A DNA stretch of 64,000 bases, taken from Palsa-506 sp963755815. Lineage in GTDB: Bacteria > Actinomycetota > Actinomycetes > Streptosporangiales > Streptosporangiaceae. This document shows positions 23,844 through 33,326 of this stretch, piece by piece. Under the pieces are notes generated by a model. That model ran no database searches and had not been told where the DNA came from. It was given only the letters and a program-made list of their open reading frames with translations. Made by a program: the position numbers and the translations under genes. Numbering within the stretch: position 1 is the first letter of the stretch; each line of letters begins with the position of its first letter. Location: the NCBI GenBank assembly GCA_963755815.1, contig CAVWLF010000001.1:62001-126000 (forward strand), read 5' to 3'.

Positions 23844-26800
23844 TCACGCGCCGACGAACAGGAATGGCGCCCAGTACCAGGGGTGGCTTGGCTCGACGCC
23901 GGCGGCCAGCGCCGGGAGGGCGGGCCCGGAATCCGGACGCCGCGCCGGATCGCGCAGCCAGGTCTGCGCCGAGCGCAGGGCATCGGCTGGCGGTAGCTTC
24001 CTGGTCCGCCATTCCCAGTAGAAACGCTGCATGAGCGCCGCAGTGGTCGCGTCGTCGACACGCCACAGCGAGCCGATCGCACCGGCCGCACCGGCCTGAA
24101 TCAGGCCGGAGGGCAGGTTAATCAGCTCGTCGGGGAGGTTCCGGTCGCTCAGTGCCGACTCGCAGGCCGACAGCGTGACCAGGCGCATTCCGGTGAAGTG
24201 CTGGCCGAGGATGTCAGCCAGGGTGACGGCCCGGTCGCGGCAGGCCAGGATGGCGCTGTTCAGTGCGTGCTCCCCGTCGGCGGCACCGTGGCAGGCGAAG
24301 TGCGCGATGCTGGCGCCGCCGAGCGTGCTGACGAGCTCGTCGTGCTCGGCCCGCTGGCGGCTGAAGGCCGGGCCCGCGTCGGCCAGGGCGAAAAAAGACC
24401 GCACCCCGTCCACCTCCGCCTGAGCGTGCGGCAGCGCCTCATCGACCACGGTGAGCAGAGACGAGCCGGTCATGGCGGCGGCCCGGCCTTGCGTCGCCAG
24501 GGCCGCGCGCAGGCTCGGCGCATACCGGATGGTGAGATCCTCGACCGCGTACCTCCGGCCGTCAGCGGCCTCGGCGGCGGGCCGCCAGGCCGCGTGCAGC
24601 GGCAGGTCGGCAAACCCCCCGCACGGCACCAGGATCAGTTCGGTCCCGGCTTCGAGCAGCGCCGCCGTCTCGCTCATGGCCACGTCCCACAGCCAGCCAG
24701 TTAGCGACAGCAGTGCGGCGGCGCGATCGGCCCGGCCCGGGCTGTCCGGCCCGGGTACCCCGTCCGGCCCGGGCACCGCGTCCGGCCCGGCCCCGGCGCT
24801 GCCGGTCACCGCGCCCGCCGCACTGGCGGCGGCACTGCCGGTGACCGCGCGCCACGCGCGGCACCGGCTGAGCATGGCCGCCTCGGTCACCTGCGGCAGC
24901 GGCCGCCAGGCCAGCGGGCGCCCGGCGCCGACGCGGATGGCCGCACCACCCTGCAGCCCGGGCACCAGGTATACGCAGGGTGCGGTGAGCCGGGCGGCGT
25001 CGGCGGCGCCGGGAACGGGCGGCCGCGGGAAGTCCTCGAAGCCGGGAACGCGGCGGATCTCCGCGACGACGGCATCGAGTTGCTGGCGCGCCGCATCGAA
25101 CTGCCGGACCTGCCGGGCGCCGGAGGCACCCGGCCGGGCCTGGTCAAGCGCCCGGGTGTCCTCCAGCGCCGAGGCCGATGCGGCCGCCGAGATGTAGCGG
25201 TCAAGCAGCTCCGCGTGGCCGAGGCCGGCCAGGCCCTGCAGTCGCGCCCGGGCCGTCTCCAGCGCCGTGTTCGCCAGCATCGTCCGTCCCGCCTCAAGAA
25301 CGGCGACGGCCTCCGCCAGTTGCCCCGACCCGGCGAGCACCACGGCCGCCCGGGTGACCAGGCCGGCCGCCTGCCGCAGCGCCGTCTCCCGGTACGGGCG
25401 CAGCAGCTGGGTATCGACCAGGCGGTTCATCGCGGCGATCCCGAGCCGGTAGGCCTCCGCGGCCTCGGCCAGGTCGCCGCGTTCCTGCGCCCAGTCGCCC
25501 CACCGGGTGGCCGCGCGCAGCGCCAGCCGCGGCAGCGAGGCGGTGGCCGCGACCGCCCTGAACAGCGCTGTTCCCCGGGTCAGGTCGTCAGCCGCCCCGC
25601 TGTCCTGATAGCGAGCCTGCAGGTACAGGGCCAGGTGAAAGCCGGCCGCGCGGCGGCCGATCGTGTTTTCCGCCCGCTCCGACAGCACTTGCTCGCCGAG
25701 CAGGACCGCCCTGGAGATATCCGGCCGGCGATGCAGCACGGTGCCCCGCACCCAGTACGCCATCGACAGCGCCTCGGCCGCCTCGGATCGCGCCGCGGCG
25801 GAGGCTGGCGCGAGCAGCTCCCGCTCCAGCGTCCCGATAGCCGAGTCCACGACGACGCCGGCCTCGGCCAGGGAGTGAGCGTGCGGCGCCTGCCGCATCA
25901 TGGCCGCGGTCAGGTTGACCAGGATGCGGGTCCGGAGCGTTGCGTCGGCCGGCTGGCCGAGGGCGTCGGTGTAATGCCTTATCGCCTCGGCCAGCAGCGC
26001 GGGCTGCCCGCGGACCTCATAGAGCTCCTTGAGCACCAGGCCGGACGTGACCAGCGCCGCCACCCCAACCAGGGCCGGCTGGTCGAACCTCAGCCGCGCG
26101 ATGATGGCCTCCGCCGCCTCCAGGTGAAAGTTATCCCCGGTGAGGTAATACGCCTCGACGTGCGTCGCGGCCAGGCTCGAATACAGGGCTTCCCGCTCAT
26201 GCGCACCGGGTCCGAGCAGCTCGCAGGCCTGGCCCCGGAGTGTCACCGCCCGCTCGACCGCTGCCGCATCGCCGCTCGCCTTCCCCAGGGCCACCAGGGT
26301 GCCGGCCAGATTGTCGAGCCGCACCGACCGGAAGGACGCGGTGGGAGCCGTCAGCGCGACGGCCCGCTCCTGCAGGCTCAGGGCTTCGGTCAGCTCGGCC
26401 ATCGCGGCCCCGCTTTCGAAGCGGTACCGCAGCGCCAGGCCCAGCGTGTTGAGGATGCGCGGCAGCTCCTGCGGATCGGGATGGGATCCGGCCGCCTCCC
26501 TGAGCAGCTCGACCGCCTCGTCGAGGCTATCCGGGTACGCCGGGTCCCCGCGCAGGTGACGAATGAGGCAGTCACCGAGATTGTTAAGCGCGACCGGCAG
26601 GTCGCTGTCCGGATGAGCCCGCCCGGCGGCGATGGCCCCCCGCCAGTCGCTGACGGCCTGGCCCAGGTAGGCCTCATCGCCGCGGTGCTCGTAAGACAGC
26701 AGATTGCACAGGGCGCGGATGTTGAGCATCCGGCTGGCGGCCGCCCCGGCCGGGCCCAGCGACACCCCGGCGCGAGCGTGGCCGAGCGCGGCATCGAGAT

Positions 26801-27818
26801 CGGCCTCGTCCCCCGTCTCCAGGTAGCGGTCGCGCAGGACGTTGGCCGCCCTGAGCCGGAAGTCGACCTGCAGGGCGGCGGGAAGATCCGGGACGGACAG
26901 CGCCGCCTGCTGGTCCCGCAGCGCATCGTCGAGCCGGTCGAGGTCGCGGGTGCGCGCGAAGATCGTCCGGTAGACGGTGCCCCGGAGGCTGATGATGCGG
27001 GCCAGCGCCGGGCTGAGCAGCTGGCCTTCGAGTACCCCGGTCAGTACGGCGGCGGCTTCCTCCAGGTCACCGGGGCCGGGGGCCGAGCCCGCCCGCTCAC
27101 TAAGATGGCCCGTCAGCGCCTCGGCGTAATGCAGGCTGGCCTCGCTGCCCGGCTGCGTGAGCTGGAGCGCCTCGCGCTGCAGTTCGATCGCCTGGTCCAG
27201 GTCGGCGCGCTGCCGGTCGCGCTGGTATCGCTCGCGCAGCCGGGAAGCGTACCGGCTGAGATACCAGGAGCGTTCCTCCTGGCCGAGGCCGGTCAGGCCG
27301 AGCGCCCATCGAGGCGCGTCAATGGCGCGGTCCAGGTCCGCCGCGGCGCCGGTGGCCTCCGCCAGCTCCCGGCTGGCGTCCAGGAAGTTCAGGATGGCCT
27401 GCGGCCGGCTGCGGTCGGATGCCGTCAGCCCGGCCGCGCCGCGGCGAAGGTGCTCGGCGGCCTGGCGGGCATCCGCGGGATCGCGGCCGGCCAGGTAACT
27501 GCGCCGGTAACCGCAACCGAGCAGAACCTCGGTGCCCGGAGGGACCGCGCCGCCGCGCGCCGTCGCGGTGATGAGAGCCTGGGCCTGGTCGAGATCAGCA
27601 CGGTCGGCGCTGAACAGGTGCCGGTTGAGCAGTGTCGAGGCCAGCTGCCAGCGCAGCGCGTCCTGACTGGCCGGGGCGGGCGAGGGCAGGGCCAGCAGGC
27701 GGGCGAGCAGATCAGCGCACGGCTGCACGGTAGCTAGCGAGGGAGCCGCTTCGAAGCGGGACCGCGCTGCCTCGTACTGGGCCAGCAGTAACTCGGGGGA
27801 TGGTGGCTGAGCGGGCAC
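23844..27818 (-). CDS. TPR-CHAT caspase-like protease
   Basis: A 1324-aa cytoplasmic protein. Residues ~30-930 are a long all-helical array of TPR-like repeats (motifs such as LDQAIELQREAL, LDAALGHARAGV, LTEALSLQERAV). The C-terminal ~300 residues form a CHAT domain, the caspase-related cysteine protease fold. The catalytic dyad is intact: His1177 in IAHFACHGAAD and Cys1219 in LVTLSACESAL. The closing WAPFLFVG is also typical. A Gly/Pro/Asp-rich linker interrupts the domain near residue 1050. TPR-CHAT proteins serve as triggered proteases in defence and cell-death systems (for example Csx29 with type III-E CRISPR). Here the sensor and target are unknown. GTG at 27818, GGAAGG box, five bases after the upstream gene. 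Confidence 0.9.
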   Translation of the reverse strand: MPAQPPSPELLLAQYEAARSRFEAAPSLATVQPCADLLARLLALPSPAPASQDALRWQLASTLLNRHLFSADRADLDQAQALITATARGGAVPPGTEVLLGCGYRRSYLAGRDPADARQAAEHLRRGAAGLTASDRSRPQAILNFLDASRELAEATGAAADLDRAIDAPRWALGLTGLGQEERSWYLSRYASRLRERYQRDRQRADLDQAIELQREALQLTQPGSEASLHYAEALTGHLSERAGSAPGPGDLEEAAAVLTGVLEGQLLSPALARIISLRGTVYRTIFARTRDLDRLDDALRDQQAALSVPDLPAALQVDFRLRAANVLRDRYLETGDEADLDAALGHARAGVSLGPAGAAASRMLNIRALCNLLSYEHRGDEAYLGQAVSDWRGAIAAGRAHPDSDLPVALNNLGDCLIRHLRGDPAYPDSLDEAVELLREAAGSHPDPQELPRILNTLGLALRYRFESGAAMAELTEALSLQERAVALTAPTASFRSVRLDNLAGTLVALGKASGDAAAVERAVTLRGQACELLGPGAHEREALYSSLAATHVEAYYLTGDNFHLEAAEAIIARLRFDQPALVGVAALVTSGLVLKELYEVRGQPALLAEAIRHYTDALGQPADATLRTRILVNLTAAMMRQAPHAHSLAEAGVVVDSAIGTLERELLAPASAAARSEAAEALSMAYWVRGTVLHRRPDISRAVLLGEQVLSERAENTIGRRAAGFHLALYLQARYQDSGAADDLTRGTALFRAVAATASLPRLALRAATRWGDWAQERGDLAEAAEAYRLGIAAMNRLVDTQLLRPYRETALRQAAGLVTRAAVVLAGSGQLAEAVAVLEAGRTMLANTALETARARLQGLAGLGHAELLDRYISAAASASALEDTRALDQARPGASGARQVRQFDAARQQLDAVVAEIRRVPGFEDFPRPPVPGAADAARLTAPCVYLVPGLQGGAAIRVGAGRPLAWRPLPQVTEAAMLSRCRAWRAVTGSAAASAAGAVTGSAGAGPDAVPGPDGVPGPDSPGRADRAAALLSLTGWLWDVAMSETAALLEAGTELILVPCGGFADLPLHAAWRPAAEAADGRRYAVEDLTIRYAPSLRAALATQGRAAAMTGSSLLTVVDEALPHAQAEVDGVRSFFALADAGPAFSRQRAEHDELVSTLGGASIAHFACHGAADGEHALNSAILACRDRAVTLADILGQHFTGMRLVTLSACESALSDRNLPDELINLPSGLIQAGAAGAIGSLWRVDDATTAALMQRFYWEWRTRKLPPADALRSAQTWLRDPARRPDSGPALPALAAGVEPSHPWYWAPFLFVGA

Positions 27819-27823
27819 GACGC

Positions 27824-28723
27824 CTAGCCTTCCGTCCGTCCGATGCCGAGGGCGATGTAGTTATAGCCGATCGCCGTCTCAGTGTTCCGGCTTTCGACGA
27901 TGACACCGCGTTCCCGGTCGTATACGTAATCTGCCCATGACCAGAGGCGGCCGCCGACGTCGGACGGTGCCTGCGCCAGGACGTAGGAGCCGAGCCGGAG
28001 CTTCGGCGCATCCACCAGGTCACGCTGCAGGCCAACGGCCAGCAGGCCGTCCTGCACCGGCTTGTTACTGGCCCGGCTGGCAAAATACGTCGCGATCGAG
28101 CCGAGCGTCTGGGACAGCAGGCCGATCGCGGGCCCGGCCGATGCGGCCAGGTCCAGCCCGCCGCGGAACACGTCGCTCTGCAGCACGGCCAGCAGCCGGG
28201 CATCGTCCTCGCTGCTGACATTGATCGTCCTGAGCCGGATGCTCAGCCCGTCCGCCGCGACCCGCAGGCCGGAGAAAAGGACCTGGCCCACCAGCGCGGG
28301 AGTGCTGCCGTCGGCGGATCGGACGGTCGAGCCGAACTGCATCCGCTCATCCTTCATGCCGCCGTCGCCGGCGTCGAAGTGCAGCAGGATCTCGTGCGTG
28401 CCGTGGCCCGGGTACCGGGCGACGAGAGCCTGGGTCAGCTGCACCGTGACCCGCTGCCGGGCCAGTGACCGGTCCGGCTCGATGTCGCGCGGGTCCACGA
28501 TCCGCAGGTACCGGTCCGGCCCCGGCCGGATGTGCCCGACCTGGCTGCCGGTATAGCTGAAGGGCTGCACGCGGCGGCGGAGCGTCAGCGCCCGTTCGGT
28601 GTCCGGACCGTCATCCGCGTCCTGGGCCGAAGGATCACCGACCCGGCGGAGGTAGTCCTCGTACTCGCTCACCGGGAGGTCGCCCAGCAGCGCGATCCCG
28701 TCGAACCATCCGGCGTCACCCAT
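27824..28723 (-). CDS. Unknown protein coupled to the TPR-CHAT protease
   Basis: A 299-aa protein I do not recognise. Residues 1-85 are acidic and likely flexible. Residues ~90-185 look beta-rich (RQRVTVQLTQALVARYPG, HEILLHFDAGDGG, VLFSGLRVAADGLSIRLRTI). Next comes a small Ala/Gly/Ser-rich helical stretch (LDLAASAGPAIGLLSQTLG) and a C-terminal part with WSWADYVYDRERGVIVES. There is no signal peptide, clear transmembrane helix or catalytic motif. The ATG at 28723 follows GGGAGG by eight bases, and the stop is five bases before the CHAT gene start, so both are made together. It could be the sensor, adaptor or substrate of the protease. Confidence 0.85.
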   Translation of the reverse strand: MGDAGWFDGIALLGDLPVSEYEDYLRRVGDPSAQDADDGPDTERALTLRRRVQPFSYTGSQVGHIRPGPDRYLRIVDPRDIEPDRSLARQRVTVQLTQALVARYPGHGTHEILLHFDAGDGGMKDERMQFGSTVRSADGSTPALVGQVLFSGLRVAADGLSIRLRTINVSSEDDARLLAVLQSDVFRGGLDLAASAGPAIGLLSQTLGSIATYFASRASNKPVQDGLLAVGLQRDLVDAPKLRLGSYVLAQAPSDVGGRLWSWADYVYDRERGVIVESRNTETAIGYNYIALGIGRTEG

Positions 28724-28833
28724 TTGGCCAGCCTCCCGCGGCGCCGTTGCTGCCAGCTAGCGTATCGGCCGGCCCCGCGGCCGGGAACCGGTCAAGGCCG
28801 CGGGCGGGCCGTCCCCCCGGGCTCCCGGGGAGA

Positions 28834-29577
28834 TCAGCTGAATCCCAGCAAGGACTCCAGCCCGAACGTGAGCCCGGCGGGCAGCGAGGCCACGCCGCGG
28901 ATGCCGAGGAGCACGCCGGGCATGAACGAGGCACGGTCCAGCGAATCATGCCGCAGGGTCAGGATCTCACCATGCCCGCCGAGCAGCACCTCCTGGTGCG
29001 CGACCAGGCCAGCCAGCCGGACCGAGTGCACGTGCACCCCGTCGACCAGCGCGCCCCGCGCGCCCTCGGCGGCCGTGACCGTAGCATCCGGGGACGGGCC
29101 GAGATCCGCGGCGCGGCGGGCCGCCGCGATCAGGGACGCGGTCCGGGACGCCGTCCCGGACGGGGCATCCGCCTTGCCCGCGTGATGCAACTCGATGATC
29201 TCGGCCGACTCGAAGAACCGCGCCGCCTGCTCGGCGAAGCGCATCATCAGCACCGCCCCGACGGAGAAGTTGGCCGCGATCAGCACCCGGGGGCCCGGCG
29301 ACTCGGCGAGCCACCCTTGCACGGCGGCCAGCCGGTCCTCGCCGAACCCGGAGGTGCCGACGACAACATTGCGCCCGTGCGCGATGCACCAGTGCAGGTT
29401 GTCCATGACCACGCCGGGGTGGGTGAAGTCGACCACGACGTCGCATCCGTCGAGCGGGTCACGAGCGTCACCGGCATCGACGGCGGCCGTCACTTCCAGG
29501 TCATCCGCCGCGTCAACGGCGCGGCGCACCTCGGCCCCCATCCGGCCCTGGGCGCCGAGTACTCCAACCTTCATCAT
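28834..29577 (-). CDS. dapB: 4-hydroxy-tetrahydrodipicolinate reductase DapB
   Basis: NAD(P)H-dependent step of lysine/diaminopimelate synthesis. The 247-aa protein has the N-terminal nucleotide-binding GVLGAQGRMG and the substrate signature ELHHAGKADAPSGTA, where the second His and Lys are the catalytic residues. GTSGF is also conserved. The start is the first of two adjacent ATGs at 29577, with GAGGAGG six bases upstream. It follows the M16 peptidase gene on the same strand after a gap with a hairpin element. The position next to pnp and the M16 peptidase is the usual actinobacterial order. Confidence 0.95.
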   Translation of the reverse strand: MMKVGVLGAQGRMGAEVRRAVDAADDLEVTAAVDAGDARDPLDGCDVVVDFTHPGVVMDNLHWCIAHGRNVVVGTSGFGEDRLAAVQGWLAESPGPRVLIAANFSVGAVLMMRFAEQAARFFESAEIIELHHAGKADAPSGTASRTASLIAAARRAADLGPSPDATVTAAEGARGALVDGVHVHSVRLAGLVAHQEVLLGGHGEILTLRHDSLDRASFMPGVLLGIRGVASLPAGLTFGLESLLGFS

Positions 29578-29605
29578 CACTGGCCTCCTCACAGGCTGCG
29601 GGCGC

Positions 29606-29661
29606 TCATGATCACGGAGGATCCGGCACGCTATGGCCGGCCCGATTCTCCGTGATCATGA
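29606..29661. repeat. Palindromic element, third member (17-bp arms, one mismatch)
   Basis: TCATGATCACGGAGGAT (29606-29622) pairs with the sequence at 29645-29661 with one mismatch around a 22-base loop. It occupies the gap between the M16 peptidase stop and dapB. Its outer ATGATC and the GGAGGAT edge resemble the arms of the element at 10279, but the loop differs. It could attenuate or protect the transcript between the two genes. Confidence 0.65.
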
Positions 29662-29694
29662 AAAGCATGCGGCTGGTGGCGCCACCGCGCTGGC

Positions 29695-31008
29695 TCAGCT
29701 GAGCGCGGCGGCGAAGTTCGCCTCGTCGTCAAACGGGCCGACGACGGCCAGTACCTTCGGTCGCGCCAGCACCTCGGCGGCCACCGCGCGTACCTCGTCG
29801 TGGGTCACTGCCTCGATCGACGCGAGGATCTCGTCGACTGGCTCCAGCCGGGGATAGACCAGCTCGGACTGGCCGAGCCTGCTCATCCGGGAGGACGGGT
29901 GCTCCAGCCCGAGCACTTTCGACCCGCGCAGCTGGCCCTTGCCCCGGTCGAGCTCGGCGTCGGTCAGCCCGCCGGATACCACCTTGGCGATTTCCTCCCG
30001 GCAGATGGCGAGCACGTCGTCGGCCTTGGCCGGCAGGCAGCCCGCGTACACGCCCCACATCCCGGTGTCGGCGTAGGGCGAGCTGAAGCTATAGACCGAA
30101 TAGGCCAGGCCGCGCTTCTCCCGCACCTCCTGAAACAGCCGGGAGGACATGCCGCCGCCGAGCGCGGCGTTCAGCACGCCGAGCGCGAACCTGCGGTCGT
30201 CGGTCCGCGACAGCCCCTCGCAGCCGAGCACCAGATTCGCCTGCTCGATCTCGCGCGAGACCAGCTGCACCCCGGTGCCGGCCGGGCCGGCCGGCGGCCC
30301 GCCGGGGGCCAGCCGGGGAGGCACCGGACCGGCATCGCCGGTCAGCACCGGGCCGAACGCCCGGCGGGTGAGCTCGACCACCTCCGCGTGGTCCAGGCTG
30401 CCCGCGGCGGCGACGACCAGGTTGTCCGGCGTGTACCGGGCGGCGTAGTGCCGGGCGATCTGCTCGCGGGTGATCGCGTTGATCGACTCGATGCTGCCGA
30501 GGACGGGCCGGCCAAGCGGCGTATCACCGAACAGCCGGGAGGCGAACGCCTGGTGCACCGTGTCCGCGTGATCGTCATCGTTCATGGCGATCTCTTCCAG
30601 GATCACGCCGCGCTCGGCATCCACCTCCTTCGGCTCGAGCAGCGAGCTGGTGACCATGTCGGAGAGCACGTCGATCGCGAGCGGCAGATCGGCATCGAGT
30701 ACCCGCGCGTAGTAGCACGTGTACTCCATGTCGGTGAAGGCGTTCAGCTCACCGCCGACGGCGTCCATGGCGGCGGAGATATCGAGCGCGGTGCGCCGCC
30801 GCGTCCCCTTGAAGAGCAGGTGCTCCAGGTAGTGCGTGGCGCCGAAATGTCCCGAGCTCTCGTCCCGGGACCCGACACCGGCCCAGATGCCGAACGCGGC
30901 GGACCGCACCGCGGGCAGTGCCTCGGTGATGACCCGCAGCCCGCCGGGAAGGACGGTGCGGGTGACGGTGGATTCGCCACCCGCCGGCCGTCCGGTCCGG
31001 TCGCTCAT
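29695..31008 (-). CDS. M16 family zinc peptidase (pitrilysin-type)
   Basis: A 437-aa member of the M16B group. The inverted zinc motif HYLEH lies in GATHYLEHLLFKGT, with the distal glutamate in the helix around RGVILEEIAM. The second, inactive half carries GGGMSSRLFQEVREKRGLAYSV, the typical R/Y motif. In this group the protein works as a homodimeric clamp on peptides. It starts with an ATG overlapping the pnp stop (ATGA), so it is translationally coupled to pnp, the usual arrangement in actinobacteria. Confidence 0.93.
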   Translation of the reverse strand: MSDRTGRPAGGESTVTRTVLPGGLRVITEALPAVRSAAFGIWAGVGSRDESSGHFGATHYLEHLLFKGTRRRTALDISAAMDAVGGELNAFTDMEYTCYYARVLDADLPLAIDVLSDMVTSSLLEPKEVDAERGVILEEIAMNDDDHADTVHQAFASRLFGDTPLGRPVLGSIESINAITREQIARHYAARYTPDNLVVAAAGSLDHAEVVELTRRAFGPVLTGDAGPVPPRLAPGGPPAGPAGTGVQLVSREIEQANLVLGCEGLSRTDDRRFALGVLNAALGGGMSSRLFQEVREKRGLAYSVYSFSSPYADTGMWGVYAGCLPAKADDVLAICREEIAKVVSGGLTDAELDRGKGQLRGSKVLGLEHPSSRMSRLGQSELVYPRLEPVDEILASIEAVTHDEVRAVAAEVLARPKVLAVVGPFDDEANFAAALS

Positions 31009-33326
31009 GAGTTGCGCGGCCCGCGGTGGCGCTCCCTGGTCCGGTGGCTGTCGCCGCCCCGGTCCCCGCCGCGGTCGCCGCCACGATCCCCGGCCCGTTC
31101 CCGGGGCCGACGGTCATCGTGGCCGCCGAGGTCCTCGCCGGCCGCCTCGCGCTCGACGACCTCGACGGGCACCAGCGACAGCTTTCCGCGGTCGTCGACC
31201 TCGCGGATCTCGACCTGGATCTTCTCGCCGACCTTGATCACGTCGTCGACGTTGTCGATCCGGACGCCGCCGTGCAGCTTGCGGATCTGGGTGATGTGCA
31301 GCAGCCCGTCCCGCCCCGGCAGCAGCGACACGAAGGCCCCGAACGTGGTCGTCTTCACGACTGTGCCGAGGAACCGCTCGCCAACTTCCGGGATGTGCGG
31401 ATTGGCGATCGCGTTGATCGCGGCCCGGGCCGCCTCGGCCGAGGTGCCATCGGTGGCGCCGATGTAGATGGTGCCGTCGTCCTCGATGGTGATCTCGGCG
31501 CCGGTGTCGTCCTGGATCGAATTGATCATCTTGCCCTTGGGCCCGATCACCTCGCCGATCTTGTCCACCGGGACCTTGACCGTGATGATGCGCGGAGCGT
31601 ACTGGCTCATCTCGCCGGGCGCGGAGATCGCCGACCGCATCACGTCGAGGATGGTCAGCCGGGCGCCGCGGGCCTGGGTCAGCGCGGAGGCGAGCACCGA
31701 CGCCGGGATGCCGTCCAGCTTGGTGTCCAGCTGCAGGGCGGTGATGACGTCCTTGGTCCCGGCGACCTTGAAGTCCATGTCGCCGAACGCGTCCTCGGCG
31801 CCGAGGATGTCGGTCAGGGTGACGTACTCGCCGCCCTCGTAGATCAGGCCCATCGCGATGCCGGCCACCATGTCCTTCAGCGGCACGCCCGCGTCAAGCA
31901 GCGACATCGTGGACGCGCAGACCGACCCCATGGAGGTGGAGCCGTTGGAGCCGAGCGCCTCGGAGACCTGCCGGATCGCGTACGGAAACTCCTCGCGGGT
32001 AGGCAGCACCGGCACCAGCGCGCGCTCGGCGAGGGCACCGTGGCCGATCTCGCGCCGCTTCGGCGAGCCGACCCGGCCGGTCTCGCCGGTGGAGTACGGC
32101 GGCATGTTGTAGTTGTGCATGTAGCGCTTGGTGCGCTCCGGGTTGAGCGTGTCGATCATCTGCTCCATCCGGAGCATGTTCAGCGTGGTCACGCCCAGGA
32201 TCTGGGTCTCGCCGCGCTCGAACAGCGCGGAGCCGTGCACTCGCGGGAGCACCCGCGCCGTCGCGGACAGCTGCCTGATGTCGGCCAGCCCGCGGCCGTC
32301 CATGCGCCGGCCATCGGCGATGATCCGCTGCCGGACCAGCTTCTTGGTCAGCGCCCGGAACGCGCCGCTGATCTCGTTCTCGCGGTCCTCGAACTGGCCG
32401 GCCAGCTTCTCCTTGGCCACCGCCTTGACCCGGTCGGTCTCGGCGTCCCGGTCCTGCTTGCCGGTGATCGTCAGCGCCGCGGCCAGCTCGTCGGAGACCT
32501 GCGCGGTGACGGCATCGAGGACGTCCTGCCCGTAGTCGGCGAAGACCGGGTACTCGGCCGTCTCCTTGGCCGCGTGGGCCGCGATGGCCTGCTGTGCCTC
32601 GCAGAGCGCCTTGATGAACGGCTTCGCCGCCTCCAGGCCCTCGGGGATGGTCTCCTCCGTGGGCGCTACCGCGCCGCTGCCGGAGTCAGCCAGCAGGCGC
32701 AGCGTGCTGGGCGTGGACTCGGCTTCCACCATCATGATGGCGACGTCGCCATCCTCGAGCACCCGCCCGGCCACGACCATGTCGAACGTGGCCTCGGCCA
32801 GCTGGGAGTGGGTCGGGAAGGCCACCCACTGGCCCTTGATCAGGGCGACCCGGACGCCGCCGATCGGACCGGAGAACGGCAGGCCGGCCAGCTGGGTCGA
32901 CAGTGACGCGGCGTTGATCGCGATGACGTCGTACAGGTGCTCGGGATTGAGCGCCATGATCGTCTCGACGACCTGCACCTCATTGCGCAGGCCGTGCACG
33001 AACGACGGCCGCAGCGGCCGGTCGATCAGCCGGCAGGTGAGGATCGCGTCCTCGGACGGGCGGCCCTCACGGCGGAAGAACGAGCCGGGAATACGGCCCG
33101 CCGCATACATCCGCTCCTCCACGTCGACGGTGAGCGGGAAGAAGTCGAGGTTGTCCTTCGGCTTCTTGGAGGCTGTCGTCGCCGACAGCACCATGGTCTC
33201 GTCGTCGAGATAGACGACGGCGGACCCGGCCGCCAGCCGGGCTAGCCTGCCGGTCTCGAACCTGATCTTGTGTACGCCAAACGTGCCGTTGTCGATGACG
33301 ACCTCGGCGGTAATAGCACCCTCCAC
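31005..33326 (-). CDS. pnp: Polynucleotide phosphorylase (guanosine pentaphosphate synthetase I type)
   Basis: 3'-to-5' phosphorolytic exoribonuclease of the RNA degradation machinery; in actinomycetes it can also make pppGpp. The 773-aa protein has two RNase PH domains, an all-helical domain between them, a KH domain (KIGEVIGPKGKMINSIQ) and an S1 domain (GERFLGTVVKTTTFGAFVSL). It ends in a basic/acidic tail with DRGG repeats. The GTG at 33326 (VEGAITAEVVIDNG) is fixed by a perfect AGGAGG six bases upstream; the long frame extension to 33485 is leader. It lies between rpsO and the M16 peptidase as in other actinobacteria. Confidence 0.96.
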   Translation of the reverse strand: MEGAITAEVVIDNGTFGVHKIRFETGRLARLAAGSAVVYLDDETMVLSATTASKKPKDNLDFFPLTVDVEERMYAAGRIPGSFFRREGRPSEDAILTCRLIDRPLRPSFVHGLRNEVQVVETIMALNPEHLYDVIAINAASLSTQLAGLPFSGPIGGVRVALIKGQWVAFPTHSQLAEATFDMVVAGRVLEDGDVAIMMVEAESTPSTLRLLADSGSGAVAPTEETIPEGLEAAKPFIKALCEAQQAIAAHAAKETAEYPVFADYGQDVLDAVTAQVSDELAAALTITGKQDRDAETDRVKAVAKEKLAGQFEDRENEISGAFRALTKKLVRQRIIADGRRMDGRGLADIRQLSATARVLPRVHGSALFERGETQILGVTTLNMLRMEQMIDTLNPERTKRYMHNYNMPPYSTGETGRVGSPKRREIGHGALAERALVPVLPTREEFPYAIRQVSEALGSNGSTSMGSVCASTMSLLDAGVPLKDMVAGIAMGLIYEGGEYVTLTDILGAEDAFGDMDFKVAGTKDVITALQLDTKLDGIPASVLASALTQARGARLTILDVMRSAISAPGEMSQYAPRIITVKVPVDKIGEVIGPKGKMINSIQDDTGAEITIEDDGTIYIGATDGTSAEAARAAINAIANPHIPEVGERFLGTVVKTTTFGAFVSLLPGRDGLLHITQIRKLHGGVRIDNVDDVIKVGEKIQVEIREVDDRGKLSLVPVEVVEREAAGEDLGGHDDRRPRERAGDRGGDRGGDRGGDSHRTRERHRGPRNS

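Noticed and set aside
25080..27737. An 885-aa open frame on the plus strand
   Set aside because: It is fully antisense to the TPR-CHAT gene, is Arg/Gly/Pro-rich and has no family pattern. Long antisense frames are expected at this GC content. Similar shadows antisense to pnp, infB, nrnA, araB and galT were dropped for the same reason.
27824..28723. The 299-aa partner as a bacterial gasdermin
   Set aside because: Gasdermins are found next to caspase-like proteases and are of similar size. I see no N-terminal cysteine or membrane-inserting pattern and could not align it, so the label is not supported.
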